Positions 49,864 through 59,900 of a stretch of 64,000 nt of DNA are shown piece after piece. The stretch's first letter is position 1. Each line of letters begins with the position of its first letter. The notes under the pieces were generated by a model. The model made no database searches. It was given only the letters and a program-made list of their open reading frames with translations, and had not been told where the DNA came from. The DNA is from Charina bottae. Its lineage: Eukaryota > Chordata > Lepidosauria > Squamata > Charinaidae. The stretch covers positions 17,906,001-17,970,000 of the forward strand of contig JALMGJ010000011.1 in assembly GCA_023362775.1 (NCBI GenBank). Reading direction: 5' to 3'. Both the position numbers and the translations under genes were made by a program.

Positions 49864-50060
49864 CGCGCTTCTTCTGCAGAAACCGAAGGCTGAACTTCGG
49901 GAGAAAAAAGGCGCAAAGCGGAAAACGTCCGCAAGTGGGAGGACTTGGGAGTCGAGAGCTTGAGCAACGTGGCTTGAACGTTACTTTCGCTTTTCGCTTC
50001 TTGCTCCCGCGAAAGACGCCTTCACGTTCGGGGCTTTTTCTGTTGCTGCCGGGACTCTGG
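49864..50060 (-). promoter_or_regulatory. promoter region of ASC-like copy B with IRF-type motif
   Basis: The GC-rich sequence upstream of the copy B ATG contains, on the minus strand, GAAGCGAAAAGCGAAAG (plus-strand 49984-50000), two overlapping AANNGAAA cores as bound by IRF proteins. Interferon control would suit an inflammasome adaptor but is only inferred. Confidence 0.4.
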
Positions 50061-50246
50061 ACGTTTCCGGAGGGTCTCGTAGAGTTACGGATTCAGACGT
50101 GCAATTTTGGCAACACCTGAATTCTTCAGGGACTGAGAGAGGCAAGTGAGCAAGTAGTTAACATTAGCACATTGTTTGGCATCGCCTTGCATCTTCAGAT
50201 GTGTTGGGGGCTACAACAGAGAAGTGCAAAGTGGGTCTGTCTATAC

Positions 50247-50545
50247 ATTTCATTTCATTTCATTTCATTTCTTTATTTTATTTTATTTTATTTTATTTTA
50301 TTTTATTTTATTATTTTATTTTTATTTTATTTTATTATTATTTTTTATTTTATTATTATTATTTATTTTATTTTATTTTATTTTATTATTTTATTTTATT
50401 ATTTTATTTTATTTTTTATTTATTTTATTTTATTTTATTATTATTATTTTATTTTTATTTTATTTTATTTTATTATTATTTATTATTTTATTTTTTATTT
50501 TTTATTTTTTATTTTTTATTTATTATATATATATATTTATTTATT
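50247..50545 (+). repeat. (TTTTA)n/(TTATT)n low-complexity tract
   Basis: About 300 bp of TTTTA and TTATT units starts with CATTT repeats and ends in (TA)n. It abuts the tail of a SINE. Phe/Tyr/Leu-rich ORFs over it are artefacts. Confidence 0.95.
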
Positions 50546-50760
50546 TATATCCCGCCTTTATTTTTTATACATAACTCAAGGTGGCGAACATACCTAATAC
50601 TCCTTCCTCCTCCTCTTTTCCCCACTGGGCTTCTCACTCAGCTGGGCTGAGAGAGAGGGACTGGCCCAAGGTCACCCAGCCTGCTTTCATGCCTAAGGAG
50701 GGACTAGAACTCTCAGTCTCCTGGTTTCTAGCCTGGTGCCTTAACCACTAAACCAAACTA
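50536..50760 (-). mobile_element. tRNA-derived SINE, antisense
   Basis: TTTATATCCCGCCTTTATT, CAAGGTGGCGAACATACC, CTGGCCCAAGGTCACCCAGC and TTTCTAGCCTGGTGCCTTAACCACTAAACCA identify a full antisense copy. Its tail merges with the (TTTTA)n tract, which may have grown from it. Confidence 0.8.
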
Positions 50761-50769
50761 CTAATAAAC

Positions 50770-51275
50770 AAACAAACAAACAAATTCTCATCCTCCCTGG
50801 TCATATAGGAGGGGATAAGAGATGTAGTTTGATACATCTGTGGGATACCCGACTGGATAAAGAAGCTTTAATCTACCCTAATTCTTTATGTGAAACTTAA
50901 AAGCACCAACAACTTGGAACTTCAAGGTACTTTGGGCAATTCATCACAAAATTTAAAAACCTGAAAAAAATTATGCAAACAACAATTGCTCTCTTGGTAC
51001 AATTAATGGTTTTACAAAACAATAAGTTTTGTTAGTTGCGACTCATTTTATGGAGCTACAGTATATAACATAATATAAGCTGGTATAGGCTAGGTTTGCC
51101 CCCTTGAGAATCAGAATTTCAGGAAATGCACTATGGACAAAGGAGTGGTAGGAAAGGGATACCTTATAAAAGAGTCTTGCCAAGAAGAAGATTCATATGA
51201 GGACTTCTAGGCGCAGAGGAAATCTTACAATGATGGTACTGTAAAAGGCAGTTGAGTTTGGTAAGGATAGGGGAT
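50770..51275. other. intergenic between copies B and C, nothing recognised
   Basis: No supported exon or repeat. Confidence 0.4.
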
Positions 51276-51279
51276 TTGA

Positions 51280-51405
51280 GTCAAATGACCAGGCTTAAAT
51301 TATCCTACTTTGGACACATTAGGCGAAGGCCTAGCTCTCTGGGGAAGGCTGTAATGCTGGCAAAGGTGGAAGGAAAGAGAAGAAGAGGACAACCAGCAGC
51401 AAGGT
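51280..51405 (+). mobile_element. RTE-like LINE 3' fragment
   Basis: TCCTACTTTGGACACATTAG, AGGCCTAGCTCTCTGG and AGAAGAAGAGGACAACCAGC parallel the Bov-B 3' region. The match is diverged. Confidence 0.55.
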
Positions 51406-51415
51406 GATTGTCCTG

Positions 51416-51790
51416 ACTTCGGGCGTAGAAATAACACGCTGAGGCTGGAATCAAGCTCTAGTGATTTATTATCCTACTACCCTAACAGAATCCATCTAAA
51501 CTAACATGAAGCGGCGATGCCCAAATAATAGGTCCACAAACTTAGGGCGGGGCTTTCTTCAACCTCTTGGGAGGGAACCATAGAGATTCCGTACTACGCA
51601 TGCGCTTCCCTTCCTGGAGGGAGCCCCCTCCTTCTCCGCCCATTATCTCCCTGACAGTGATGGACTTAGTTACAGTGTTGTTGGGTGCAGTGTTGGAGGA
51701 GCTAAGGGACCAGGTTGGGGATGGATCATCATAGAGAAGATCTATCTGTGTGGTCACTAAGCGTTGATAACAACTTGATGGCACATAATC
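51416..51790. mobile_element. possible LTR-like repeat
   Basis: Its leading TCAAGCTCTAGTGATTTATTATCC and following GC-rich segment resemble 48530-48860. It is truncated or solo, with ends undefined. Confidence 0.3.
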
Positions 51791-52079
51791 ATTACTTAAT
51801 TTTTTAACATGGTTCATCTCTCAATTGTGAGATAGAAGAAACTGCATTTTTAAGGATTTGAAGACCATGAGGCTGATTCAAACTACCCAAAACTTGACTA
51901 ACCTGAAATAATGCCATGCTAGAACTTAAAGAAGGCTTCAGAGCCATCCAGCTTGAGTTACTTGAAGCAGAGGATTTCATCTCCAAAGGCTTAGAATTTG
52001 AGGACATTTTGGTAGTCAGCTATTGAATCCAAATAATGGAACATGGCTGAAGCAGAGGTCTTGGAAACAGTTATTTTAT

Positions 52080-52345
52080 TATTTATTTATTTATTTAATT
52101 TTTATCCCCCCGCCCTGTGAGGTGAGTTGGGCTGAGAGAGAGTGACTGGCCCCAGGTCACCCAGCCAGCTTTCATGCCTAAGGCGGGACTAGAACTCTCA
52201 GTCTCCTGGCTTGCCATTGGCTCCTTCCTAGCGCTGAGAGACAGGGACTGGCCCAAGGTCACCCAGCCGGCTTTCATGCCTAAGGTGGGACTAGAACTCA
52301 CAGACTCCTGGTTTCTAGCCCATTGCCTTAACCACTTGTTATGTG
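52080..52345 (-). mobile_element. two overlapping tRNA-derived SINE pieces, antisense
   Basis: The CTGGCCC-AGGTCACCCAGCC ... GACTAGAACTC block occurs twice (52145-52200 and 52248-52300), ending with TTTCTAGCCCATTGCCTTAACCACT. This is one SINE inserted in or duplicated within another. Confidence 0.7.
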
Positions 52346-52379
52346 GTAGAAGTCAAAGACTCTAATTGGTGGAAGGGTG

Positions 52380-53670
52380 ATGTTGAGTAGAACTTTTTTA
52401 TTTTTTATTTATTAGATTTATTATAGCTACCCTACTCCAAATGACTCTGGATGACTTATAGGTCATACTTGGGTCGTAGAGGGAAAAGCAGAAATATTTA
52501 CTTCCATCACACCTTAAAAACAGATTCAGTAATCATGCTATAACAATAATTACAAATAAAAATAAAATAAAAATAATAAAAATAAAAATAAAAATAAACA
52601 TGTGACAGGGTGGTGGTGGATAACACAATGGAATTATTAGCCTCTTTGGAAGATTCCAAGACCACAGACACACTTAAATAAGAGGAAAAAGAAGTAGATT
52701 TTATTAAATATATCATTCAATGCAAGAAGAGATCCGGTTACTCTACAAAAGGGGCTGCATTGGCTGGGCACTCCTTGGAGTCTTATCAACCCATACAAGC
52801 GATAGTTTTTGTAGATTAGATACATTAAATCACTATTTACAGTTCTGTATTACCTAGCTTATACATGTAACCCCTGTTAGGGCCATTCATTGCTTGTGCT
52901 GAAATTATTTGAATTTCCCACTTCCACTCAATCCAGAATTAGTCCTTTCCCCCTCCCAAAAATAGGGATTTAAATGGAACTTTTAATTCTAAGTGACACA
53001 ATTAAGATCAGCTGATTTATACACAATAAAGTCTTACAGAAAATTCCTATGCTACAGTGAGAAAGATAACCATCCATCTAGTGGCTACCAATATATTAAC
53101 TTACTTTTGTGGTTCCTGAAGCATGCTGCTACTGGAACTGAATTCTATAAGCACACTTGCAATCATGATAATTTTCCCTCACTTAACACACAACTCTTCC
53201 ATTTCATTTTCACTTCTGTTATTGTAGAAGAGAATTCTTAAACTCTTTTTGCCCCAGTCCTAAAGTACGACCCAACATTGCTGTTAAAGACAAATCCACA
53301 ATAATAGACCTAGTTTTAGAAATAACATAGTGAGCTTGCAACATATGTTCTCTTACTCCTTATCTGGCTTGTCCTTAATAATTAAGGTAAACATTTCCAG
53401 CCTTAGACAGGAATGGCAACCTGTAGCCCACATGCATTCCATCCAACCCCCCCATTTTGTGGGCCCAGAGCATCTTAGAGTGCCCGCTGAAAACTAGTTT
53501 TCTTTTTGCTGAAATCTTGCTGAGGCAAGATGAGTGTGTTGTCTTGTAGAATGCTCAACCTCTCCCCCCAAAAAGGCTGAAAGTTGTCCCCCAGCCAACA
53601 TCACTGCCTTTTTTTAAAGGCCTCTTTTCTACAAGTGCAGCCCTGCCAAAAAAAAAGTTGCTGCCCGTTC
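52380..53670. other. intergenic, mostly unclassified
   Basis: An (AAAAT)n-rich stretch lies at 52540-52600. The rest shows no recognised gene or repeat ends. Confidence 0.4.
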
Positions 53671-53678
53671 TTACACAA

Positions 53679-53957
53679 CAGGGGTGGGGAACCTTTTTTC
53701 TGCCAAGGGCCATTTTGATATTTATAATATCATTCACGGACCGGGGGCCGGGTTTGCGGGCTGGAGCCAACCGCGCGGAAGGGGGTGGGGTTTGCAGGCG
53801 GGAGCCAATCACAAGCACCGGGGGCGGGGTTTGCGGACGGGAACCAATCGTGCACACTGGGGGCGGGGTTTGCGGGCACCTGCGATTGCCTTGGCAGGGC
53901 CAGACCAAATGATTTCGCGGGCCTTACACGGCCCGTGGGCCGGACATTCCCCACCCG
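53679..53957 (+). mobile_element. GC-rich hAT element
   Basis: The ends CAGGGGTGGGGAACC and CATTCCCCACCCG are inverted repeats. The TSD is TTACACAA / TTATACAA (7 of 8). The body has four GGGGTTTGCGGGC-type units with spacers such as GGAGCCAAT. It is a relative of 18042-18306. Confidence 0.8.
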
Positions 53958-54144
53958 TTATACAAGGAGACATATCTTGCTTGGCAAGTCTGGAGATGTC
54001 CAACAGAAAAGGCAGATGATGCCTATGCAGTATTGCAGTTGTCACAGTGTCTTATTGATCAAAGCAGCAACTATGCCTCAACATAGTTCAGGCCAGCCTT
54101 TCCAAGACCAGCTTGCGTTGGAGGAGGAAAAGAAAGAACTAGGG

Positions 54145-54464
54145 CAGAGCTTTCCAAACTGTGTGTTGGGACACGTTAGTGTGTCGGCTGCAGTGTCTGG
54201 GTGTGTTGCAGCGGCTGCTGCCTCCGAGCCCTGCCTGGATTCTGTGCAGGTCCTAGTGCCTGCCTTGTGCCTTGCTGCCTCCAAGCCTGCCCTGCCAGGA
54301 TTCCACGCAGGTCCTAGTGCCTGCCTTGTGCCTTGCTGCCTCCAAACCTGCTGTGATTCCACGCAGGTCCTAGTGCCTGCCTTGTGCCCTGCTGTAAGAG
54401 TGTGTCGCGATATGATGCATGTCTAAAAAGTGTGTCACCAACATGAAAAGTTTGGAAAGCTCTG
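54145..54464 (+). mobile_element. hAT (Buster-type) MITE with internal minisatellite
   Basis: CAGAGCTTTCCAAACTGTG and GTTTGGAAAGCTCTG bound the element, flanked by AACTAGGG (54137-54144 and 54465-54472). The core holds about three copies of a 60-70-bp unit with GCAGGTCCTAGTGCCTGCC, absent from other copies. Confidence 0.85.
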
Positions 54465-54479
54465 AACTAGGGACTTACG

Positions 54480-54960
54480 TAGCTCCTTTAAATATAATTT
54501 TTATTTTACAAATGTACAAGTTGGGAATGATTAAAAAAACATTTTATTGTAATTTTAAAGAAAATATATAGAAAACAACAAAACCTCACTAAAAACAATA
54601 ACAAAACAAGTTTTTAAAAATGGTAATATATACCTGATTTAATTTTTAAATTCTATTATCAAAACAAATTTTAAAAAGTACAAACCCCCCAAGAATTAAC
54701 ATATTAAAATAATATAAATCACCTAAATATATTCCACATGTATGTAATAACAAAACATCAAATTACCCATAAAATGGTGTATCCTTGTAAAATATTATAA
54801 ATCTATGTCAAAGGGAAAAATATTTGGTCACTTTTTGGCTGAAAAGGGTCTTTTTTGCTTTTTTAAAAAATTAATAAATTACTGTACACATTTTTTTAAT
54901 CCAGTCCTTGATGTTTGTATTAGTAGTACCTTTCCAGTCTCTCAATATAATTTTCTTAAC
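54480..54960. other. AT-rich intergenic sequence
   Basis: This is A/T-rich and includes many AAAACAA and TTTAAA runs. No gene is recognised. Confidence 0.4.
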
Positions 54961-55420
54961 CCAATATAACTTATCTTAACTCGTGTTTAATTCTCAAATG
55001 TATATATAATGAATGTAATGTATACTGTATAAGTAAAATCATATATTGGACAATGACAGATATAACAGGAAAGATAAAACCTAGATGCAGTGTAAGAGAC
55101 TTGAAAGAACAGAATAAAATTATACATTACTAGAATCAGAGAATTAAGAAAATGATTTCCTGCATAGGGAAATGGCAGCTGAAAGAAATTCTGTGACTCT
55201 CCTGGTAGTAATAGGAACACATGTCCTCAGGCAAAGGGATGTCTATAGATGGGTGTATGCGTATGAGCGTAAAGCATAGGTTATGGTACAAAGGGCATTG
55301 AAGGAACATGTGGGCTAGGGAATCAGGTTCTTCCAAACAAAGTCAATCTGCGAAAAGGGTATTATTGTACCTTCCCTCCAATATTGCAGAGGGCAAGACA
55401 TTGAAGGGCTAAAGTGAAAC
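54961..55420 (-). mobile_element. possible LINE C-terminal fragment
   Basis: A minus-strand frame near 55250-55340 reads EEPDSLAHMFLQCPLYHNL, like the Cys-containing tail after the reverse transcriptase of several LINEs. It is short and disrupted. Confidence 0.35.
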
Positions 55421-55429
55421 GCTACTGTG

Positions 55430-56255
55430 GATGGGCAGGTGATGTTAAATAAATAGTGGTGTGAAAGGTCTCCTGTTTGTATATTGCCAGTTCTGGGGGA
55501 CTAATGGTGCCCTACTCTGCTTGAAGAGCTATGACTGACACCCGCTGCCAGATTTATTGGAAAGTTATTATTTCTGTTAATGTCTTGGCAATTACAAGCT
55601 GGGAATGAATGTTTGGGAGACACCACCAGGACGCACAGGTGATTCTGAGGGACCCAGAAGTGTTAGGCATCTTGGTCCTAGTTGATTCCAACTATCTAAT
55701 TCAGTTAACACACACATACACACACATATACAGTATATACATATACACATCCCATAGGATATCAAAAACACATTCATGGGAGAAGCCACAAAGAGACCAT
55801 GAATACTTATGCCACCATTTATTATTTGGTCCTTGCCAAAAGCAGCTGTGTAACTAGATGGAGTCAGGCCACCCACTAGGCATGGCAGTGAAGTCTTGAG
55901 GGTGGAACTGGTTGTGCTCTGCAACGTGTCCTGTGCCCTTTAAGCTATGCAATTCTCAGGTGCAATGGAAAATCCCACCTTACCATCAGCATAGAAAGTT
56001 CAATTGGCTGCCATTTTGGGTTTTGTACTTGTGTGGCAGCAGGACAACTTGCAGTTGTGCACCATCTTGTCCCAGTCAGACAGGAAAGTTGATTGGGCCA
56101 GTTCTGTTTTTTAAAATACCAAACACATTCTTTGCTGGTTTTACTCTAAGAGATTAACAAAGGCCGCCCTGGCTGTGGATATTTTTTTGAGCCAGTCCAA
56201 GCCAAGTGGAAGTTGCATGCACATTTTTAAAGTACACTGAATTTTTAAAAGATAA
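55430..56255. other. intergenic, nothing recognised
   Basis: This includes a short (CA)n/(TACA)n stretch near 55710-55750. No gene is supported. Confidence 0.4.
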
Positions 56256-56263
56256 ACCTACAG

Positions 56264-56557
56264 CAGGGGTGGGCAACTCTACCTCAGGGACACGTATGAC
56301 CACATACCAAGGTCCCTTTTGCAGACCTCAAGCACTCCTCTGACCATGGTTGCTGAAAACCTCTGCACAGTTTCCTGCTATTTTGGGGAAGTATTCACTT
56401 TAAAATAGGCACATCACAATTATAAAGCAAAGCAACCCTTCAAAACTTCCCTCCCAATTCTACCCAGTGCAAAATGTGACTGCGCTTAATTTATCCCCTC
56501 AGTCCCCCACCCCAGAGTTAAGTATGGTCATTGGCAGCCCCAAAATGGTTACCCCTG
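56264..56557 (+). mobile_element. hAT-like element
   Basis: CAGGGGTGGGCAAC and GGTTACCCCTG are terminal inverted repeats. The TSD ACCTACAG / GTCTACAG matches 6 of 8. It is an AT-richer relative of the 18042 group and lies just downstream of copy C. Confidence 0.6.
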
Positions 56558-56639
56558 GTCTACAGTAAACTACTCCAACCTGATGTCCTCTAGATACGTT
56601 GGAGCTGCAGCCTCCAGTCTAGAGACAGACTCCCGTGCT

Positions 56640-56923
56640 TCAAAATGAAACAGCCTCTCCCCTGTCTTTCTCTTCAAGGTCTTCAATGAGAAACCTGTTC
56701 TTCATCTTCAGGGCTTCATAACACCGATTCTTGCAAAAACAGTTCCAGCTGGGCACACACTGGTAGAGTTCCCTCATCTTTTCCTGGTTGGTTCCCCTTG
56801 ATAAGACTTTTTGGTATTGTTCTAAATCAAGAATACCAGATCCATATAGCATATCCATAATTTCTTCGACATTGGCAGTCCGCTGGATCAGTTCTTCCCG
56901 ATGGACCTCAATGAAATGTAACT
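56640..56923 (-). CDS. CARD exon of ASC-like copy C
   Basis: After the acceptor TTCCGGTTAG (phase 1) the exon reads [60 protein letters not shown] and FLIEDLEEK, then an eight-residue tail to the stop. It is intact over the whole death fold. Confidence 0.92.
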
Positions 56924-59900
56924 CTAACCGGAAGTGAAAGAGAAAAGATTGAAATATTATGAGGAAGCTTATTCAGTACTGTACAAAACATTAATTTTCT
57001 GCATTGGGTGAAGAGTATCCTTAGATGAGCTGCTTTTTGCACTTGTGAAAGGCAGGAATATACAAACGAAGCCAGAATAGCAGCTTCCTCCCTTTTAACT
57101 GTGGTTCTCCAAGTGTTCATCTGTGCAAACAACAAGTTTTTCTCCTCTGTAGACTCTGCGCCTCACACATAGGAGCAGCATGCTTACAGTACCTGGAAGG
57201 AGGTGGGGTAGATGCCTAATCATTGAAGAAGAGGCCATCTTGCTAAATGAGGCATCCTGTGCTAATCTAAAATCCAAATAGTAATGGCATATGCACACTG
57301 AGGGCTGCACTCAGGCTACAGCCATGCCCGAACCTGAAAAGGAATGTTGGCATATAAGGGGGCTGAGGTAGTAGCAGGTGTAGTGAAGTGGATCTGTTGT
57401 AAGAGGAACAACTTTCTTTTGCTAAGGAATACCAATGAGATGGTAGCACTGATCCACTTAGCATATTGCAATGGTGATACCATACTGTAGAGCCAGTGAT
57501 TAAGGCATCAGGATAAAAACTGGGAGACTCTGAGTTCTAGTTCAGCCTTAGGCACGAAGCCACCTGGATGACCTTGGACCAGTCATTATCTCATTCTAAC
57601 AAGGAGGAAATGGCAAACCACTTCCGAAAAACCTTGCCAGGAAAACTGAAGGGCCTTGTCCAGGCAGTTGCCAAGAGTCAAAAACTGACTTGAAGGCACA
57701 CACAAACAAAATGGTGAAACTGACACCCCTTTTTCCTTACTCCGTTAGCAAAGGAAGAGATCTTTGGTGCAAGAGAATTGTGCAGTGTGGTCCAAATAGA
57801 ATGCCAGAGCCCCGTGAGCATCTACATAATGCTCTAATTCAGTAGAAAAGGCTGGGTGAACAGCAACACTGTAAGTTCAATGGAAAATAGAAACTACCTT
57901 AGGAAGAAAGGTGCTATCTGATCTCAAAGCAACCTTGTTCCTATGGATAGGTATAGAGAATTTGCCCTGAAGATACATAGTTCACCAGCTCTGTGAGCAG
58001 AAGAGACCATTAAGAAAAGTCTTAGCTCGGGGATATGAAAAAACAGGGCAATGTTCCATCTGAATGTGAGAAATTGAAATAGCAACTAAGGAAGCACGGT
58101 GTCCTGGTTCAGCCTCTGCCCCAGGGCCTCAGCGATGAGTCAGAGGACGAGCTGCCCCTGGCAAACCCCCAGGGGGTTGAGCCAGGCGAGGCCCCAGACA
58201 CAGACACGGGCCCAGACAATGACCCAGCACCGCAGGAGGCAGCAATACCTGAGGCTGCAGGGGAGCAAGCTGGGGATGGTGGTTTGGCCCCACCCTCTAG
58301 CCAGCAGCCGAGCATACAGGGGAGCAAGCTGGGGATTGCGGTTTGTCCCCACCCTCTAGCCAGCAGCCAGCTGGATCCCATCAGCCTCCCAGCTCTCCTG
58401 AATCCCCCAAAGGGCAGAGGCGGAGGCGTGTGCGCCTCGCCTTAAAGGACAGGAGGAAAAGTGCTCGGCTGGCTGCTAGGGAGTTACGCAGAGGGCAGGG
58501 AGAGTCTTTGCAGGACCCAGAGGACAGCTCCTGAGCTCCTGATAAATTACCAACGGAGCAGTGAGGGAGTTGTGGGAGCAACGTTGCAGTTTGGCTTCGC
58601 GACCACTCTTGTATCCTGTCTTGCCTGCGTTCCTGACCCTGTTTGGATTATCGTTACCTTGACTTCTGGACCCCTGACCGTGTTTGGATTATCGTGGCTC
58701 GAACTTCTGGAACCCTTGACCCGGTTTGGATTATTGATTACTCTTTGCTTCACTCCGTTGACTATCGGCACACACTGATTTGTCTCTCTCGGCTAGCTTT
58801 GCAAACTGACTCTGGGCTGCATTCCTTACCTCTGGCCGACTGCCAAGACTCTCCAATCTGTTCTGGAGGCGAGCCAGCACACACAGACTTTTCTTACTAG
58901 CGTCTTCAGTTTGGTCCCCTGGTTAAACTTCCTGTTCCAACTGTTAGAGATCGGGTTTCAATCAAGCACCTCTCACAGAAGCTTGAAGGAGGAGGCAGCC
59001 TCTGCTGTAACCTAATCTTACTTGTTTTGTGTGGGAGGGGCTGAATCCCTGTTTCCTGTTCCCTTCTCTTTCCTCTTTCTGCTTGAATCTCCACCAAGAA
59101 TGATGGCAGCTATGGCTGCTGCCACATGTTTCTCATACTTCCATACAGCAAGGCCACATTAAAGAAGCATGTGGGTTTGGTCAGAACCTTCTTGGTCGCA
59201 TGCATGGACCGTTTCTACTAAGGAACTGTGAGTTACAATAAAATCGTAAACTCTTTTTTATGTAACTTTACATTAACATGTGAAGTGTGTTTATTTTGTG
59301 TTTTGAACTGATTAAGCCTTGTGCAAGTTTATGGGAACGCTTCTACTCTGCTACATACTAATAAGAAGCTGCGTGGAGTTCTGGTACTACCATCCCAGAA
59401 TTCTTACACCAACTTTGGGTCTTTCTTTTACTTTCAGAATTATTTTGCAAATATTTTGAACATATAGCTATAGTAGCCTTAAACCTCCTGATTTTTAAAC
59501 TGGGCCTCCTGATAATGGTCTCTTCTGCTCACAGAGCTGGTGAACTCTGTATCTTCAGGGCAAATTCTCTATACTTATCCATAGGAACAAGGTTGCTTTG
59601 ATTGTTTTTTAACCCTGTTGTATGCGGGTAAGACGCCAGGCTTGCCGATCGGAAGATTGCAAGTTCCGAGGTTCAAATCCCTAGCCCTGCGTGACGGAGC
59701 GAGCTCCCGCACTCGCCTCAGCTCTTGCCAACCTAGCAAATTGAAAGCATGCAAATGCAAGTAGATGAATAGGTACCGCTTCGGTGGGATGGTAACAGCG
59801 TTCCACACGCGTCATGCGGCCACATGACCGTGGAAGCGTCTTCGGACAACGCTGGCTCTTCGGCTAACAAACGGAGATGAGCCCCTAGAGTCGGACACGA

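Noticed and set aside
50172..50650. Three overlapping Phe/Tyr/Leu-rich ORFs resembling membrane proteins
   Set aside because: Translations of the (TTTTA)n tract in three frames.
53785..54426. 213-codon ORF on the plus strand
   Set aside because: It crosses two hAT elements and a minisatellite, so it is not a gene.
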